DNA of 64,000 nucleotides. Origin: Pyrenochaeta sp. MPI-SDFR-AT-0127. Taxonomy: Eukaryota > Ascomycota > Dothideomycetes > Pleosporales > Cucurbitariaceae. The notes beneath the pieces were generated by a model that saw nothing but the letters and a program-made list of their open reading frames with translations, did no database searches and was not told where the DNA came from. The stretch lies in the NCBI GenBank assembly GCA_020747015.1, contig JAGTJM010000014.1, forward strand, positions 186,001 to 250,000, read 5' to 3'. Position 1 is the stretch's first letter. Each line of letters starts with the position of its first letter. This document shows, one piece after another, positions 32,775 to 43,578 of this stretch. A program made the translations under genes and the position numbers.

Positions 32775-34328
32775 ATGCCAATTCTAGCTGCACATCCGGG
32801 CATGTCGTCTCCAAGCCCCATCCCGCCGCCAAACGACCGGCGGAGCTCGCGGGCGTCCAGCAATGCAGGCACGCCATATGCTGACGACGGTTCCATGTTG
32901 GTTGGTGGCCCTCCCAGCAGCCCTTCGCCTCTGGCTCTGCGAGTCTCAAACTCACCCTCATCCAAGCGTCGACACAGCCGCATCGTCAAAGTGCCCCCCG
33001 AATTCCAGTCGCTCGAATACGTCTCCCACCCCGACAGCAATCTCGTCTGCCTGATCTGCCATACGCCCTTCGAGAAGCCCGCTCAGCTCTCGTGCGAGCA
33101 CTACTTCTGCCGAGAATGTCTGGAGCATGCATGGGCTCCCCAGGCAAACGGCCGCCGGACATGTCCTACCTGTCGAACCGCCGTCGAATCCGACAAGGAC
33201 ATCCGCCCCGTGCCCAAGATTATCGAGACAATGCTGGACGAGCTTGTGGTCAAGTGCCCAAACACCAAGGCGGGTTGCGACTGGGCCGATCACCGCGTCA
33301 ATGTCCACGACCATGTCATGCTATACTGCGAATACACACCCGTCGAGTGCTCTGGAACAGACTGTCGCCTGCATATCTCTCAGAAGGACTTCCACAAGGG
33401 CTGTTTGCACTACACCGTGAGCTGCGACGACTGCCACACCTCCTTGATGAAGAAGGACCTCGAGGGGCACCAACGAAACAGTTGCGCCAACCGAATGACG
33501 TCCTGCACGCTGTGCTCGGCCAATGTCCTCCGTCTCGATCTGAAACCTCATCTCAACAAAGACTGTCCAAAGCACGTCATCTCATGTCAGGGCACAATTG
33601 TCGGATGCAAGTTTACGTCTGAGCGCGCTGAGGTGGTGCTTCACGAAGTACAATGCGCCATGGCGACAATGGCGCCACACTTCCGTGAGCAGCAAGCCCG
33701 TATTGAGCGGAACGAAGCGCGAATGGAACCGTTGACTAGGAAGGTCGGCATCCTCGAAGATGGCCTCTCCAATATCACCAACATCCTATATCCAGCCAAT
33801 TCGAACGACCAGTCCTTCCCCGTCACTGATCCCTTGGACCCCAACGATGCCGACCCACAGGCCCCGACACCCGACTTCCGCCTACCACCCGCTTCATTTC
33901 CACCTGTTCCACCAGGTAATGACAGCACCCCTGCTCAGCCTCCTTTTGACTCACAAGTACACCATCTCCTTACACTGCACGACTCCCTTCGCGAGGAAGT
34001 GTCTCGCATTGCAAACGCCATGACCGATCTCGATGGTCGCACCAACATGATGATCATCAATGAGAGCCAACGTGCAAAAGACGAAATGCTGCACGCCAAT
34101 GCCGCCATCAGCAGCTTGCGCATGCACCTGCAATGGCTGGTAAGCGCAACGATACATCAGCGCACTACTTCAGGTTCTACAGCTAGAACTGCCGGTAGTA
34201 GCACAAACGTCAGTGCGAGTGGCAGCAGTGCGACACGGGCGACTGGTGCCAGACCTGGACCAAGTGCAACGTTGCAAGGACCTTTCCGGAGGCTGAGCGA
34301 TTCAACAAGACAAGACACTAAGCTATGA
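32775..34328 (+). CDS. RING finger / TRAF-type zinc finger protein, probable E3 ubiquitin ligase
   Basis: This is a single-exon gene of 517 aa from the first in-frame ATG; an ATG nine codons later (32802) is equally possible. The open frame extends upstream to 32583 without an ATG. The N-terminus is Ser/Pro-rich. The RING C3HC4 at about residues 92-140 reads CLICHTPF, LSCEHYFCRECLEHAW and CPTCRTAV. At least three TRAF-type Cys/His fingers follow at about residues 165-300 (VKCPNTKAGCDWADHRVNVH, VSCDDCHTSLMKKDLEGH, MTSCTLCSANVLRLDLKPHL). A coiled region is at about 305-345, then a Pro-rich linker, a second helical part near 400-450 and a Ser/Thr-rich tail. A role in ubiquitin transfer is inferred from the RING; the substrate is unknown. 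Confidence 0.87.
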   Translation: MPILAAHPGMSSPSPIPPPNDRRSSRASSNAGTPYADDGSMLVGGPPSSPSPLALRVSNSPSSKRRHSRIVKVPPEFQSLEYVSHPDSNLVCLICHTPFEKPAQLSCEHYFCRECLEHAWAPQANGRRTCPTCRTAVESDKDIRPVPKIIETMLDELVVKCPNTKAGCDWADHRVNVHDHVMLYCEYTPVECSGTDCRLHISQKDFHKGCLHYTVSCDDCHTSLMKKDLEGHQRNSCANRMTSCTLCSANVLRLDLKPHLNKDCPKHVISCQGTIVGCKFTSERAEVVLHEVQCAMATMAPHFREQQARIERNEARMEPLTRKVGILEDGLSNITNILYPANSNDQSFPVTDPLDPNDADPQAPTPDFRLPPASFPPVPPGNDSTPAQPPFDSQVHHLLTLHDSLREEVSRIANAMTDLDGRTNMMIINESQRAKDEMLHANAAISSLRMHLQWLVSATIHQRTTSGSTARTAGSSTNVSASGSSATRATGARPGPSATLQGPFRRLSDSTRQDTKL

Positions 34329-34704
34329 TTGTCTCTTATTTTCTTCCCGACCTCAGGCCAACTTATCGAGTATGACTTACGAAAAGTGAATTTCGGGTGG
34401 CTTTATAGTAGCTTGGATGGGCTCGGCGTTCTTTGGTAAGAATGGAGGTTTTCTTTGGTACATGCCAGCATCACATTTCCGATGCCCTCCATGTTCTCAA
34501 TCGGAGTTCATGGCACAGGCATATAATGTGAGATGTGTTTATACCCCTTTCATCTTTTTTTTCCTATTCGGAATGCGAGGATGGACGAGCAGCATTGATG
34601 AGCAGCTTCTAGAACAATTAGAATGGACCGACCTGGGATATCGAAAAGTGCTCTTTCGCGATTAGCATTAGATACTACTTGTCATGGATATCCAAATCTT
34701 CATA
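34329..34704. other. intergenic, convergent 3' flanks
   Basis: This is 376 bp between the RING gene and the carrier gene. No feature is seen. Confidence 0.6.
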
Positions 34705-35952
34705 TCATAAGAAATCAGCCTCGTCCACATGTTCCCCTCTCCGTGCTGCTAGATAGACCCTCCCGCTTTCGTAGGCTCCCAGGTACAACCCAGCTCCTAT
34801 AAATGTCCACACAGCTCTCAAAGCACCGCCTCGCCACAACCCGCTGAAACCCCTCTCGGCGACAATCTCTTGGCCAATCTTCCAACTACTCTTTCTTCCA
34901 TTTCTCTTCCCTGAGGTTGCCATCGAATTGAGGCCCCGTACAGCGTTCTTAGCGGTCGCCTTTGAGTTTTCGACAGATTTTCCAAACGCATCTACCAAGC
35001 CGTCTGGCTTTGTCTTCGATGAAGCCACTGCCACAGTTTCGTGCGTAGCATCGTCAACAGCAGCCAGCATAATCCGCGTCTTCACCACATCAATCGGCGT
35101 AGTAATGACTGCAGAAACCGCCCCGGCACTCCCAGCACTAACCGCCGTAATCCACCCACTTTCCAGAATCGTCCCCGTCGTCAGTCCCCTGCGGTCCCTG
35201 TACTCTCTAATCCCTAGCTTAAGCCGTTCAAACATGGGGAACTGCATCGCCGTAAATGGAAGATTCCGACCTGCTAGCGCAGTATAGCCTCTCCATAGGG
35301 CTAGCGGGTTAGACTTGAATCTCGCGAGCGTCTGGATGGTGGCATTTGTGGGTGAGCCAGAGGACACCATTTGGGCGTTTTGCTTAATTACTTCCGCCGG
35401 GGTCAGGATGGCGCAGGATACGAGCTCAGCGAGGGACGAGGCGCTGGCGTGGACCAAGGCGATGGGGAGGATGCCATTGGGAGAGGAAGAAGTGGTGTTT
35501 AACCGGGTAAAGAGAGACTTTGTATGTTCATAAGTTGTGAAGAATGCTCCTGCTAAGGGGTTTGTTGTTCAGTTTGTTTTTCTTCCTTTCCCCACTTCGT
35601 ATTCCGAGAAAGTGACGAACGGGGGGGGGGGGTGGTGTTCTTACATGATGGCAGCGTTGCTATGATGACACTTCCAATTCCTTGATACACGCCTCGGAAC
35701 AAGGCGGGATTTGGCTTCCCCGTCTGGGGATTCGTGTAGAATCTTGCATAGTCTGGCGATTGAATTCGTGTCTTGATAGTGTCCAACGGGTATACGAGCA
35801 GGTCGACTGTAAATGCTGCAATTGCGCCGGCCTAATGGTGGGGGGGTATTCCTCGGTCAGTTTCTCGAATCTTACATATTCACGTACGTGTAGTATATGA
35901 ATGTAGATTTGTAACTTACAATGAGGATGTCAGAATTCGTATTGCCAGACAT
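34705..35952 (-). CDS. Mitochondrial carrier, S-adenosylmethionine carrier-like (Pet8/SAMC)
   Basis: This has three exons: 35920-35952, 35645-35831 and 34705-35552. The introns are 88 and 92 bp, and the product is 355 aa. It starts MSGNTNSDILIAGAIAAFTV. Carrier signatures occur in each repeat: PLDTIKTRIQ, PAEVIKQNAQ and PIDVVKTRIM. The loop between helices 5 and 6 carries a long polar insert (about residues 240-300) absent from yeast Pet8, common in some fungal members. The first repeat (YPLDTIKTRIQS, GVYQGIGSVIIATLPSSGAF) resembles SAM carriers, which import SAM for mitochondrial methylation, biotin and lipoate synthesis. Substrate assignment is tentative. The acceptor at 35553 (CTTAG) was chosen because the later AG sites give a stop or lose GA. 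Intron 2 has a G12 tract. Confidence 0.82.
35621..35632 (+). repeat. G12 homopolymer inside an intron
   Basis: A run of twelve G on the plus strand (C12 in the transcript) within intron 2 of the SAM-carrier-like gene, close to the donor. Confidence 0.85.
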
Positions 35953-36542
35953 CTAGTGGTATTACAGGAGTTTGAAGGTTTAAAACAGATCACGACGGTT
36001 GGAGCAGACATCAGACGACTTTATTTTTCGAGGCTTCTAAGCGCGACGGATCATCAGGGTCCGGACAATATGCAGAACGTCACCGATAAGACTCCGATAC
36101 GCCAGCGCGCCTTCACGTGTGATGTACATTCACAGCGAAGTCGGCGCTCTTTCGGTGATGCTTGTTGTCTTATCTGATGCCCTTCAGAACTGGATTGGCT
36201 TGTTCCCTTGTCCTGGATGCAACCATGTGGTTTCCAAAGCTTCCACTTCAAAGGTGGGGCCACCCAGTGGGTAATGATCACTGAGTGACATAGTTCTTTG
36301 GGTTCACATTGCGAAATAGTATTTACTGTGTTGCGATTTAGCTTTCAGCTTTCAGCTTTCGTCCAAACCCAAGTCCTTTCTTGACAACTTGTCTATCCAG
36401 CCAAGGCGTCTTATGGGGTGACTCGTTCTAGTACATGGGGCAGGTTTAGCCGAGCAGTCATATCGATAGCTCCCAAATCTCCAAAACTATTCCCCACCAA
36501 ACTCACAAAGTCTATGACACTGAGGACGACTTTGCAATAACA
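35953..36542. other. divergent promoter region, SAM-carrier-like and Sen54 genes
   Basis: This is 590 bp between starts. A short direct repeat of a 7-mer (ttcagct, about three copies) is near 36340-36360. Confidence 0.55.
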
Positions 36543-37867
36543 ATGGCCGACGAAGACGAGGATCTCTCGCATCTGCGCGCTCCTGAAGCTGCAGACTTTG
36601 ATCTCACAGAGGAGACGCAAGATTTCCGCTTTCTTGACAAGCTAACGTACGAGTCTCACAACTACGACCTAACCTTGAGCTTCTAGCTTCAGCATACTGA
36701 CACTGTTGCAATAGAGCGCAAGAAAACGGCGAAAAGACTCTCCCCAAGCGCGGCGAAAAGGACTTCGAAAGCCATGCTACAAATCTCCAGCTCGAAACGC
36801 TCGAGGCCTCGCGCCGGGCCATGCACGGCGTGCTCTCGTGGCAGCGGACGCATACCCAGAAGAATCACATCGTAGCAATGTACGACCCAGACAGCAACAT
36901 GGCATATGTGGAGAAAGTCAAGTCGCAACACTTCCAGACCATGGGAACTCCAAAAGGAGGAAAAGAATGGCTATTGCCGGAAGAAGCGCTGTTCTTGATC
37001 GAGAGGGGGACAGTAGACTGTCGGTGGCCCGTCAAGCGCGAAGTGGGGGACGAAGAGGTATATCGAATTGAAGATGGTGCGCCAATGAGTTTGCAGTCTG
37101 CCTATGCGGCGTTCATTGGGTATGAAGGCGGTGTTGGTGGGAAATTGACGCTGGAGATGTACAACGTTTATGCAGGTCTGAAGAGGTCAGGATATGTTAT
37201 ATTTCGGACAGGGACTTGGAATGATGACCGAGGAGAGCTATTACTTCCTGCACCAAAGGCGCAAGAGGACGCGAAGACACACCCCGGACTTTTCACGCGC
37301 TTTTTTTCAGAGATCTGGCGACGACTAAGCCAGCCAACCCACACAATCACACCAGAGAGTCTCGCCTTTGGGCCACTCATTAAGCCCGGCCTATACAGGA
37401 GTTACAACGATATATATCGCCTTCTCAAACTCATTCCGACCCACGACCGCACATCACCGCCATCCTTCCTCCTTCCTCCATCTGCCGACAATCCCTTTCG
37501 CGTCCACTTTGACGTCTATCGCACAACCGCCAAATTCCGTAAATCGGCGCGTGGCCCGCCAGATTTCCGCATCTGCGTCGTCGATGCACGCTCAACTTCC
37601 ATTCCCACTGGCGCACAGCTGAACGACCTGATGGCGCAAGTACCCGAAGACCGACCCAAGGATGGTGTTCCGCCATTCCAAAAGCTGAAGCATGGATGTA
37701 GGAATATCATTCTGGCGGTCGTAGATAACGGTGTTCCGAGCTATATCAAGCTTGCTGACAGTCCATTCGAAGAAATGAAGATGTATGAGAGGGCGGGTCC
37801 GAGGGGCAAGGGCGGGCGAGGCAGGGGTGGTAGGGGGCGAGGAAGGGGCAGGGGGAGAGGAAGATGA
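36543..37867 (+). CDS. sen54: tRNA-splicing endonuclease subunit Sen54
   Basis: This has two exons, 36543-36646 and 36715-37867, with a 68-bp intron (GTACGA...AATAG). The product is 418 aa. The Sen54 N-terminal domain is at about residues 45-130 (PKRGEKDFESHATNLQLETL, YVEKVKSQHFQTMGTPKGGK, EWLLPEEALFLIERGTVDCR). The C-terminal part has the structural fold (YNVYAGLKRSGYVIFRTGTW, FDVYRTTAKFRKSARGPPDF). Sen54 is a non-catalytic subunit of the heterotetramer that removes introns from pre-tRNAs. The last 20-odd residues are a Gly/Arg tail (GKGGRGRGGRGRGRGRGRGR) encoded by a purine-rich GGN/AGG tract at about 37797-37867; I do not know this from yeast Sen54. It lies upstream of and in line with the SDR gene. 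Confidence 0.9.
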
Positions 37868-38461
37868 GGTGGAGATTGTAGTCCATGATTCACAACCATC
37901 TCAGCTTATCATAAGCTGGCGATTCACACGCCTACCGTTGCTCGAAGGCCAGCACCTTGAGCGTAGACCTCGGACCTTTTCCAAATGAGGGTGAACATAC
38001 CAAGAGATCACCGCAGGTGACAAAGCTCAAACCAGCTCGGGCATCATTACCACAAGTTTTTGAGAGCTGAAAACAGAGCTGTTGTGGGCGAAAGTATTAC
38101 TGCAAAGCTATATGGCATTGAATACTGGAAGTAGGCCGCCTGCGTGTAAATCTAATGCATGCACTGCATGCTGCCCGATGCTATATCATTATAAGCTCAA
38201 CTATACGACACAGAATACTCAAAATGCATTACCACTTTCTTCTACAGTATTTTAGCTACTGTACATTTGGTCCCGAACCAGTGATGTCGCTTGATCGGGG
38301 AAGATCGACTTACCGAGGCATCTTCCCCAGATATCGTAACCTCCGCTTCAACTCCGCAATCCACTGCCGTCAAACTTCAACACATGCCCTCGAGACTCTA
38401 CGTTACCTACAAGACGCAAATTCGACATTGATATAACACAAAGCTACCAAAATACTCGAAG
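37868..38461. other. intergenic between sen54 and the SDR gene
   Basis: This is 594 bp. No gene is recognised. Confidence 0.6.
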
Positions 38462-39522
38462 ATGCCTCCACCGCCGAAAGTTAAGCCGCAAGGATTGAGC
38501 AAAGAGCTCTCTGAACCCCTCCCAGATCCGGGTACTTTTGAGGGTGTGCCAGGAGTCCGAACTATTGCTGGAGATCTGGGTGATCAGTGAGTATAAGCGT
38601 CAAGCAGTTGAAACTGTCATTGGGATCGAAAGCTGATTAGCATTGCTAGGAGAGTCAAGGGCAAGGTCATCATCGTCACTGGTAAGCCTGATGTCTCACA
38701 CAATTTTAGACGATATTTGTACTAATTACCTCTTCAGGTGCAAATTCTTTGATAGGCATCGGCCGTGCCTCAGCTCATCAATTTGCTCGTCATGGCGCCC
38801 GCGCAATTTTCATCTGCGATTTCGCCAATTCAAATCTCGAACTTCACAAGCGCGAGTTGAACTCACTATACCCATCCGTCGACATCCATACAAGACAATT
38901 CGATGCTGGAGACGAAGCGTCTGTCAAAGAAGTCGTACAAGAAGCAGTGGACAAATACGGCCGGCTAGACGTGTTTTTTGCCAACGCAGGCATCTCAAGT
39001 ATGAAAGTGTTCTGGGAAGAAGACTCGGAGGGTTTCATGAAGATGATGAAGACCAACACCCTTTCCGTCTTCCTGGCGGCAAAATACGCTAGCAGAGCAA
39101 TGCTCAAGACCAGCGCCGAGAAGCCCTATCCCGGTGGAAGTATAATCGGCACAGCGTCGGTTGCAGGGCTGCGCTCCAACGCTGGACCCACCGACTACTC
39201 TGCCTCGAAAGCTGCAGTCATATCCCTCATGCAGACTTGCGCCTACCAGCTCGTCGGCACAGGCATCCGCTGCAACGCCGTCTGCCCCGGCCTCATCGAG
39301 ACCGGCATGACCAAGATTACCTACGACGCTGCGCGCAAGAGGGGCTCAGAGAGCAAAATTGGACAACTCAACCCACTGAGGAGAGGTGGCCAGCCCGATG
39401 AAATTGCCCGCGCAGTCCTGTTCTTGGCCAGTGATGAGGCGAGTTATGTCAATGCGCAGGCTTGGGCTGTGGATGGCGGCTTGAGTGGCGGAATGCCTTT
39501 TGTGCCTGGAAAGTTGGCGTAG
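38462..39522 (+). CDS. Short-chain dehydrogenase/reductase
   Basis: This has three exons: 38462-38586, 38650-38681 (only 32 bp) and 38738-39522. The introns are 63 and 56 bp, and the product is 313 aa. The N-terminal 50 residues are a Pro-rich extension. The cofactor motif TGANSLIGIG follows VKGKVIIV, then FANAGI (usually NNAG). The active site has Ser in IIGTASVAGL and DYSASKA (YxxxK). The end has PDEIARAVLFLASDEASYVN and DGGLSGG, typical of classical SDRs. Asp in FICDFANSN after beta-2 favours NAD(H), an inference only. The substrate is unknown. No pathway partner is adjacent. Confidence 0.9.
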
Positions 39523-39854
39523 AATTGTGTGTGATTCGCGAAGAAAACGTACAAGTAGACTCGTCCTTGTCAAAGGAAAGCAAAAAGTAGCACTATACTG
39601 ATATGTAGTTGGATTGGCATAGTTGCTTCTAATTACAATCGATTTGCTACGCATTGTATTTGTCTAAACTCTGATCTCCGCCCGTCCACGTGCACATTCG
39701 ATAGCGGGAGGCAGTGAAGGTTGTCAGTCCACTGCCTCTGAAATACCTTGGTATTGTTGAGGAAGGTGGGATCTTATTTCTGCGCGATAAAGCCTTGCTA
39801 TTGCAACCATGGTTTCCCCCATTCGTGGTTCGCACCTCGCGTTGAACATGCGCA
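39523..39854. other. intergenic, convergent 3' flanks
   Basis: This is 332 bp. A minus-strand open frame at 39647-40117 overlaps the next gene in another phase and is not supported. Confidence 0.55.
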
Positions 39855-40826
39855 TCAGTTGCGAACAATCTGATCCGAGGAGTGAAGGTTTGCTCCTTCA
39901 TCTGTGACTTTCTCTGCATCCATGTCTCCATCCTCACCTCCATCTTCCGGGTCAGCGTCATGGTCTTCATCGTCTTCTGGGCCCTGTTTTTCGTTGCTTC
40001 CTTCATTCTTGTCTTCGAAGACCGCATGCTGCGGAGGGAATCCTTGGACTTGGGTGACCACGTCGTTCTTTTGAGGCTGTGACTTATTGAGCGAATGAAT
40101 AGAAGCCTCCGTGACAAGTTGTGTCTTCATTCCGTCCGTGTTACCCTCATCACCCTGTACAGGCTTTGGTACATCGGCTCCGAGGAAAATCTTTGACCAG
40201 TCTCTCGTCATACGTTGTGGCTCGACGTCGAAATTGAACAGATCCGGCATAGACCACTGGCCTTCGTTGGGTTTAATTCCCTCTGCAAATGTCACTCGCC
40301 TTGATGCTGACAGTCTCTTTCTTCCGTTCCCCTTCATGTCGTCTTTGTCTTTGCCTTTGCCAGCGTCTGGGTGCTTCATATCTGCTCCACCTGCAAATAG
40401 CCTATCGTCATATCTCTGGCGTACATACCCTCCAGTGTCATATCCACCGATTCGCTCCTCGGTGAACCAATATGGCTGGTTATCTCCAGTTACCTTCCTC
40501 GCTTGCTCATACTCCGGATCTCCTCGTAAGGGAAAGAAACCTCGCAAGTATATCATTGGCTCAGATGGAGAACGAGCCTGTCGTCGATTGAGAGTACTGG
40601 AGTGGCTTGAAAATTGGGTGGGGACAGAGTTACGGCCACGGCCACGAGGTAAGTTCGTGGATTGTCTGGCTAGGGAGGGTTGATTGTGTGAAAGACTATG
40701 GTGGGCGCTGGCAGTAGAGGGGAGACTGTGGTTTGATGAGGAGCGTGATATCTGGGAAGAGCTTTGATGCGGAGTCTTTTCTGCGGGTTTTCGAGAGCGC
40801 ACAGATGGTTCCATTTGTGAAAGCAT
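39855..40826 (-). CDS. Unrecognised protein, low complexity with acidic tail
   Basis: This is a single-exon frame of 323 aa from ATG 40826; an ATG four codons on is also possible. I do not recognise the family. The first 75 residues are Ser/Arg/Gln-rich. A more structured block follows at about residues 90-215 (PMIYLRGFFPLRGDPEYEQA, QPYWFTEERIGGYDTGGYVR, QWSMPDLFNFDVEPQRMTRD, WSKIFLGADVPKP). The C-terminus is strongly acidic (PEDDEDHDADPEDGGEDGDM). Aromatic residues in the central block suggest a folded part. No signal peptide, membrane segment or catalytic motif is seen. It is divergent from another unrecognised gene. Confidence 0.65.
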   Translation of the reverse strand: MLSQMEPSVRSRKPAEKTPHQSSSQISRSSSNHSLPSTASAHHSLSHNQPSLARQSTNLPRGRGRNSVPTQFSSHSSTLNRRQARSPSEPMIYLRGFFPLRGDPEYEQARKVTGDNQPYWFTEERIGGYDTGGYVRQRYDDRLFAGGADMKHPDAGKGKDKDDMKGNGRKRLSASRRVTFAEGIKPNEGQWSMPDLFNFDVEPQRMTRDWSKIFLGADVPKPVQGDEGNTDGMKTQLVTEASIHSLNKSQPQKNDVVTQVQGFPPQHAVFEDKNEGSNEKQGPEDDEDHDADPEDGGEDGDMDAEKVTDEGANLHSSDQIVRN

Positions 40827-41453
40827 GTGATTGAATTTTCAGACTTAATCGATGCGGCGATGGCAAAACAGGATTTATAAATGAAAATAACTGTAATATG
40901 GGCAGTTTGGGGAAGTCTGCTAAGGCTGCGAACAAATACAAGCTGATGGTCATACACATACCACACCTTTTGTTGAGGCTTCGGTGCGCTTTGGGATTGC
41001 TTGCCGTGGTTGAGAACATCACCCACCACTTGCACTGCACCTTTAACGTTCAAAGGTCATAAAGGATTCTCAAAAAATCAACTTTACATATCGAGAAAAT
41101 TTGCTTCGTTTTGAATTTAATTTCAGAATAGGTACCAATGAACACAACAGAGATGGGCTGACACAGATTACAGTTCTTGGAAATCCTATACTGAGCCCAT
41201 CGCTTTGGGCGTTCATGTCAATACTGCAGTCTGTGGGGCTATGGACATGGTTCTCCAATCCAGCGCCTTTCATTTCGAATGTGCGTCCATGCGAACATGT
41301 CAAATCACAATATAATTTTGAGCTGTCTCACTACGTACACTTTCGCTACTGGCGCTAAGTCGCCTTCACTTCATCTTCATAACACATCAGCGCGTTGCTG
41401 AGCTAAGTAACGTTGTTTATTACAGGTTTCACCGTTCTGACTTCACCTACACC
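40827..41453. other. divergent region between two unrecognised genes
   Basis: This is 627 bp. It contains AT-rich stretches near 41040-41110. Minus-strand frames reaching into the upstream region of the 40826 gene lack support. Confidence 0.5.
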
Positions 41454-43325
41454 ATGGCTCCTCGGCATCGTCGTCGCCGTCGGTCCAAGAAACAACCACA
41501 ATCTTCCACCAACGATCACTGGCGCCCGTTTTCCGACATGGACCAGAAGAACGCTTCCTTTGGTCGGTCAAGCTCAATGCCAGCCTTAACATGGCAAACG
41601 TCGGAGGTTGATGAGCAACAGGCGTGGGAGGACACTTATGAGACAGCGCGTCGTGCCCTACAGAGCTCACCAAGCTTCCAAGAGTTTCGTAATAACGTTG
41701 CCACGACTTGGGCTCCAGATAGCATTCAGTTCTCCAAGCCTATAACGCATGCCGAGAGAGTCCACTACGGTCTAGTTGCTGGAAACCTTGATTCCAACAA
41801 CACCACAGTGGATCACGTAGCCAGCTCAGAAAACCACCATGGTAACCCACCAGCCACAGCCTCAGCGTCCGACTCACCCAAATCAGAGACCACTATCGTC
41901 CCTGATGCAAAAGAGGAAGATCAGAAGAATGTATTTTCCATCGGTCTTGATAAACCATTGGTTAATGTTGCAGCTTTTGAATTCCCAATAGAAGCACAAA
42001 CTCAATTCGCCATGCACTATCCTCCATCTCCGTGGAACCCAATGGTTCCAGCTCAAGATAGCACGCAGTGGTACACGCGTGCTTCTCCCGGAACAGGTGA
42101 CAAAATCGATTTCCTTGCCAATCCCTCTCACAACATGAGTGTAGGTTGCGAGAAGTCCAACAGTTGTTTATCACCAAGCCGTCATCAGCAACCAAACCAT
42201 ATAATTCGAACCTCGATCATTGATGGGGCCCGCGCAACCAAAGAGCTAAATGTACCATCTGGGGACCTGCATCATCGTAGGATGTCTAGTCGCTTGTCTC
42301 CGTTCCCTCCGACACCACTAAGTCGTACCCATTTGAGGAAGACAAGTCTGGGATTTGGTCAGTCTGCGTTAGCATCTTCGTTGCCTAGCACACCTAGTCG
42401 CCCTCAAGAAGTTCAGAAGGACTCAGGTGTAACTGAGAGCCCCAAAATCTTTGGTCTGCATGCGCGAGAGAACGCTTTTGCTAGTAGTGGCAACCAAGCA
42501 TTCACGAAGAGTAACGGAGGTAGCCATTCTCGCAAGCAGACCGACCCTTTCGTCGATCATGCAGAACATTGGGACAAATTGCCAAATCCCGGTCCTCATA
42601 TCACTTGGCGGCGCGATAATCTCGAGTGGTCGTCCCCTGCTCCAGTTTATACTCCAACTACGCCAGCGTTTGAGCACCTCGCCCCTACTCCATCAAGCTT
42701 CCACTCCTTCCTTCCGCCCCCCACCCATGCTGGATTGCTCCCAATCCCTCCTCCACCGCTTTCCAGCATTAGCGGTAAGCTCCAACACACGCCAAAAGCC
42801 CGCGCTCGTCTCGACGCACAAAAGGTCGTTCGCGAAGAATGGATCCACACCGAGGCTAAGAAGATCGTCGAGTTGAACCAACTCATGGTGGACGCTGCAG
42901 AGAGGTACCAGACAACAGGGTCTAAAGAAGATGGTGAAGCTTGGCAGGCTGCGTTGGAAGCTTTCAGTGAGGCTACGGATGTGGACAAGAGGATGGAGGA
43001 GCGTCGAAATCTGTTCATGCCTAGAGGTGTGACAGCTATGCGCATGGCATTACACAACAAGAGCGAGAATGAATCATTGGACGACCGAATGGCAAATGGA
43101 GATGCCATAGGTGGCAGTGAGTCGGGAAGCCATGGAGATAAACATTTACTGGGCTTTGAATTGGCAGCCATGGAGCGGATATGCGCGGAAGTAACGCGTA
43201 GAGATGAGCAGGGAGATGATGAAATCACTTCTGAGATGCTGGCTACGCTAAGCTTAGCGGAGAGGAGGGTCTTGAGGGAGCATCTTGTTGGTCGTCTTGA
43301 TGGAGGTGCGAACAACAATGCCTAG
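41454..43325 (+). CDS. Unrecognised protein with basic N-terminus and helical C-terminus
   Basis: This is a single-exon frame of 623 aa. It begins MAPRHRRRRRSKKQPQSS, a strong basic stretch that could be a nuclear localisation signal. The bulk (residues about 30-440) is Ser/Pro/Thr/Asn-rich and probably disordered. The C-terminal 180 residues are helical and charged (RLDAQKVVREEWIHTEAKKI, AERYQTTGSKEDGEAWQAAL, KHLLGFELAAMERICAEVTR, LSLAERRVLREHLVGRL). No known domain was recognised. The length of the uninterrupted frame and amphipathic C-terminal periodicity support real coding. Confidence 0.72.
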   Translation: MAPRHRRRRRSKKQPQSSTNDHWRPFSDMDQKNASFGRSSSMPALTWQTSEVDEQQAWEDTYETARRALQSSPSFQEFRNNVATTWAPDSIQFSKPITHAERVHYGLVAGNLDSNNTTVDHVASSENHHGNPPATASASDSPKSETTIVPDAKEEDQKNVFSIGLDKPLVNVAAFEFPIEAQTQFAMHYPPSPWNPMVPAQDSTQWYTRASPGTGDKIDFLANPSHNMSVGCEKSNSCLSPSRHQQPNHIIRTSIIDGARATKELNVPSGDLHHRRMSSRLSPFPPTPLSRTHLRKTSLGFGQSALASSLPSTPSRPQEVQKDSGVTESPKIFGLHARENAFASSGNQAFTKSNGGSHSRKQTDPFVDHAEHWDKLPNPGPHITWRRDNLEWSSPAPVYTPTTPAFEHLAPTPSSFHSFLPPPTHAGLLPIPPPPLSSISGKLQHTPKARARLDAQKVVREEWIHTEAKKIVELNQLMVDAAERYQTTGSKEDGEAWQAALEAFSEATDVDKRMEERRNLFMPRGVTAMRMALHNKSENESLDDRMANGDAIGGSESGSHGDKHLLGFELAAMERICAEVTRRDEQGDDEITSEMLATLSLAERRVLREHLVGRLDGGANNNA

Positions 43326-43578
43326 AGACCCTCAGGCATCCTGGGCAGACAGTTCGTCCTGATAACGGCGTACCTAAAAACTTCGAAAAGCGATTAATTT
43401 GAGAAGCAGAAATACGGCAACTAGCCAAACACAATCGAGCGATATCCCAGATCCTCCTCATTAGTGCAATTGACGCTTACTGCGGTGCTCTGTCGCCTGA
43501 AGATTGGACACTTTCAATTGAGTTATCTATAATCTAGCCCATGTATTATGCATCCAGGACCCGCTATGCAATGAATGT

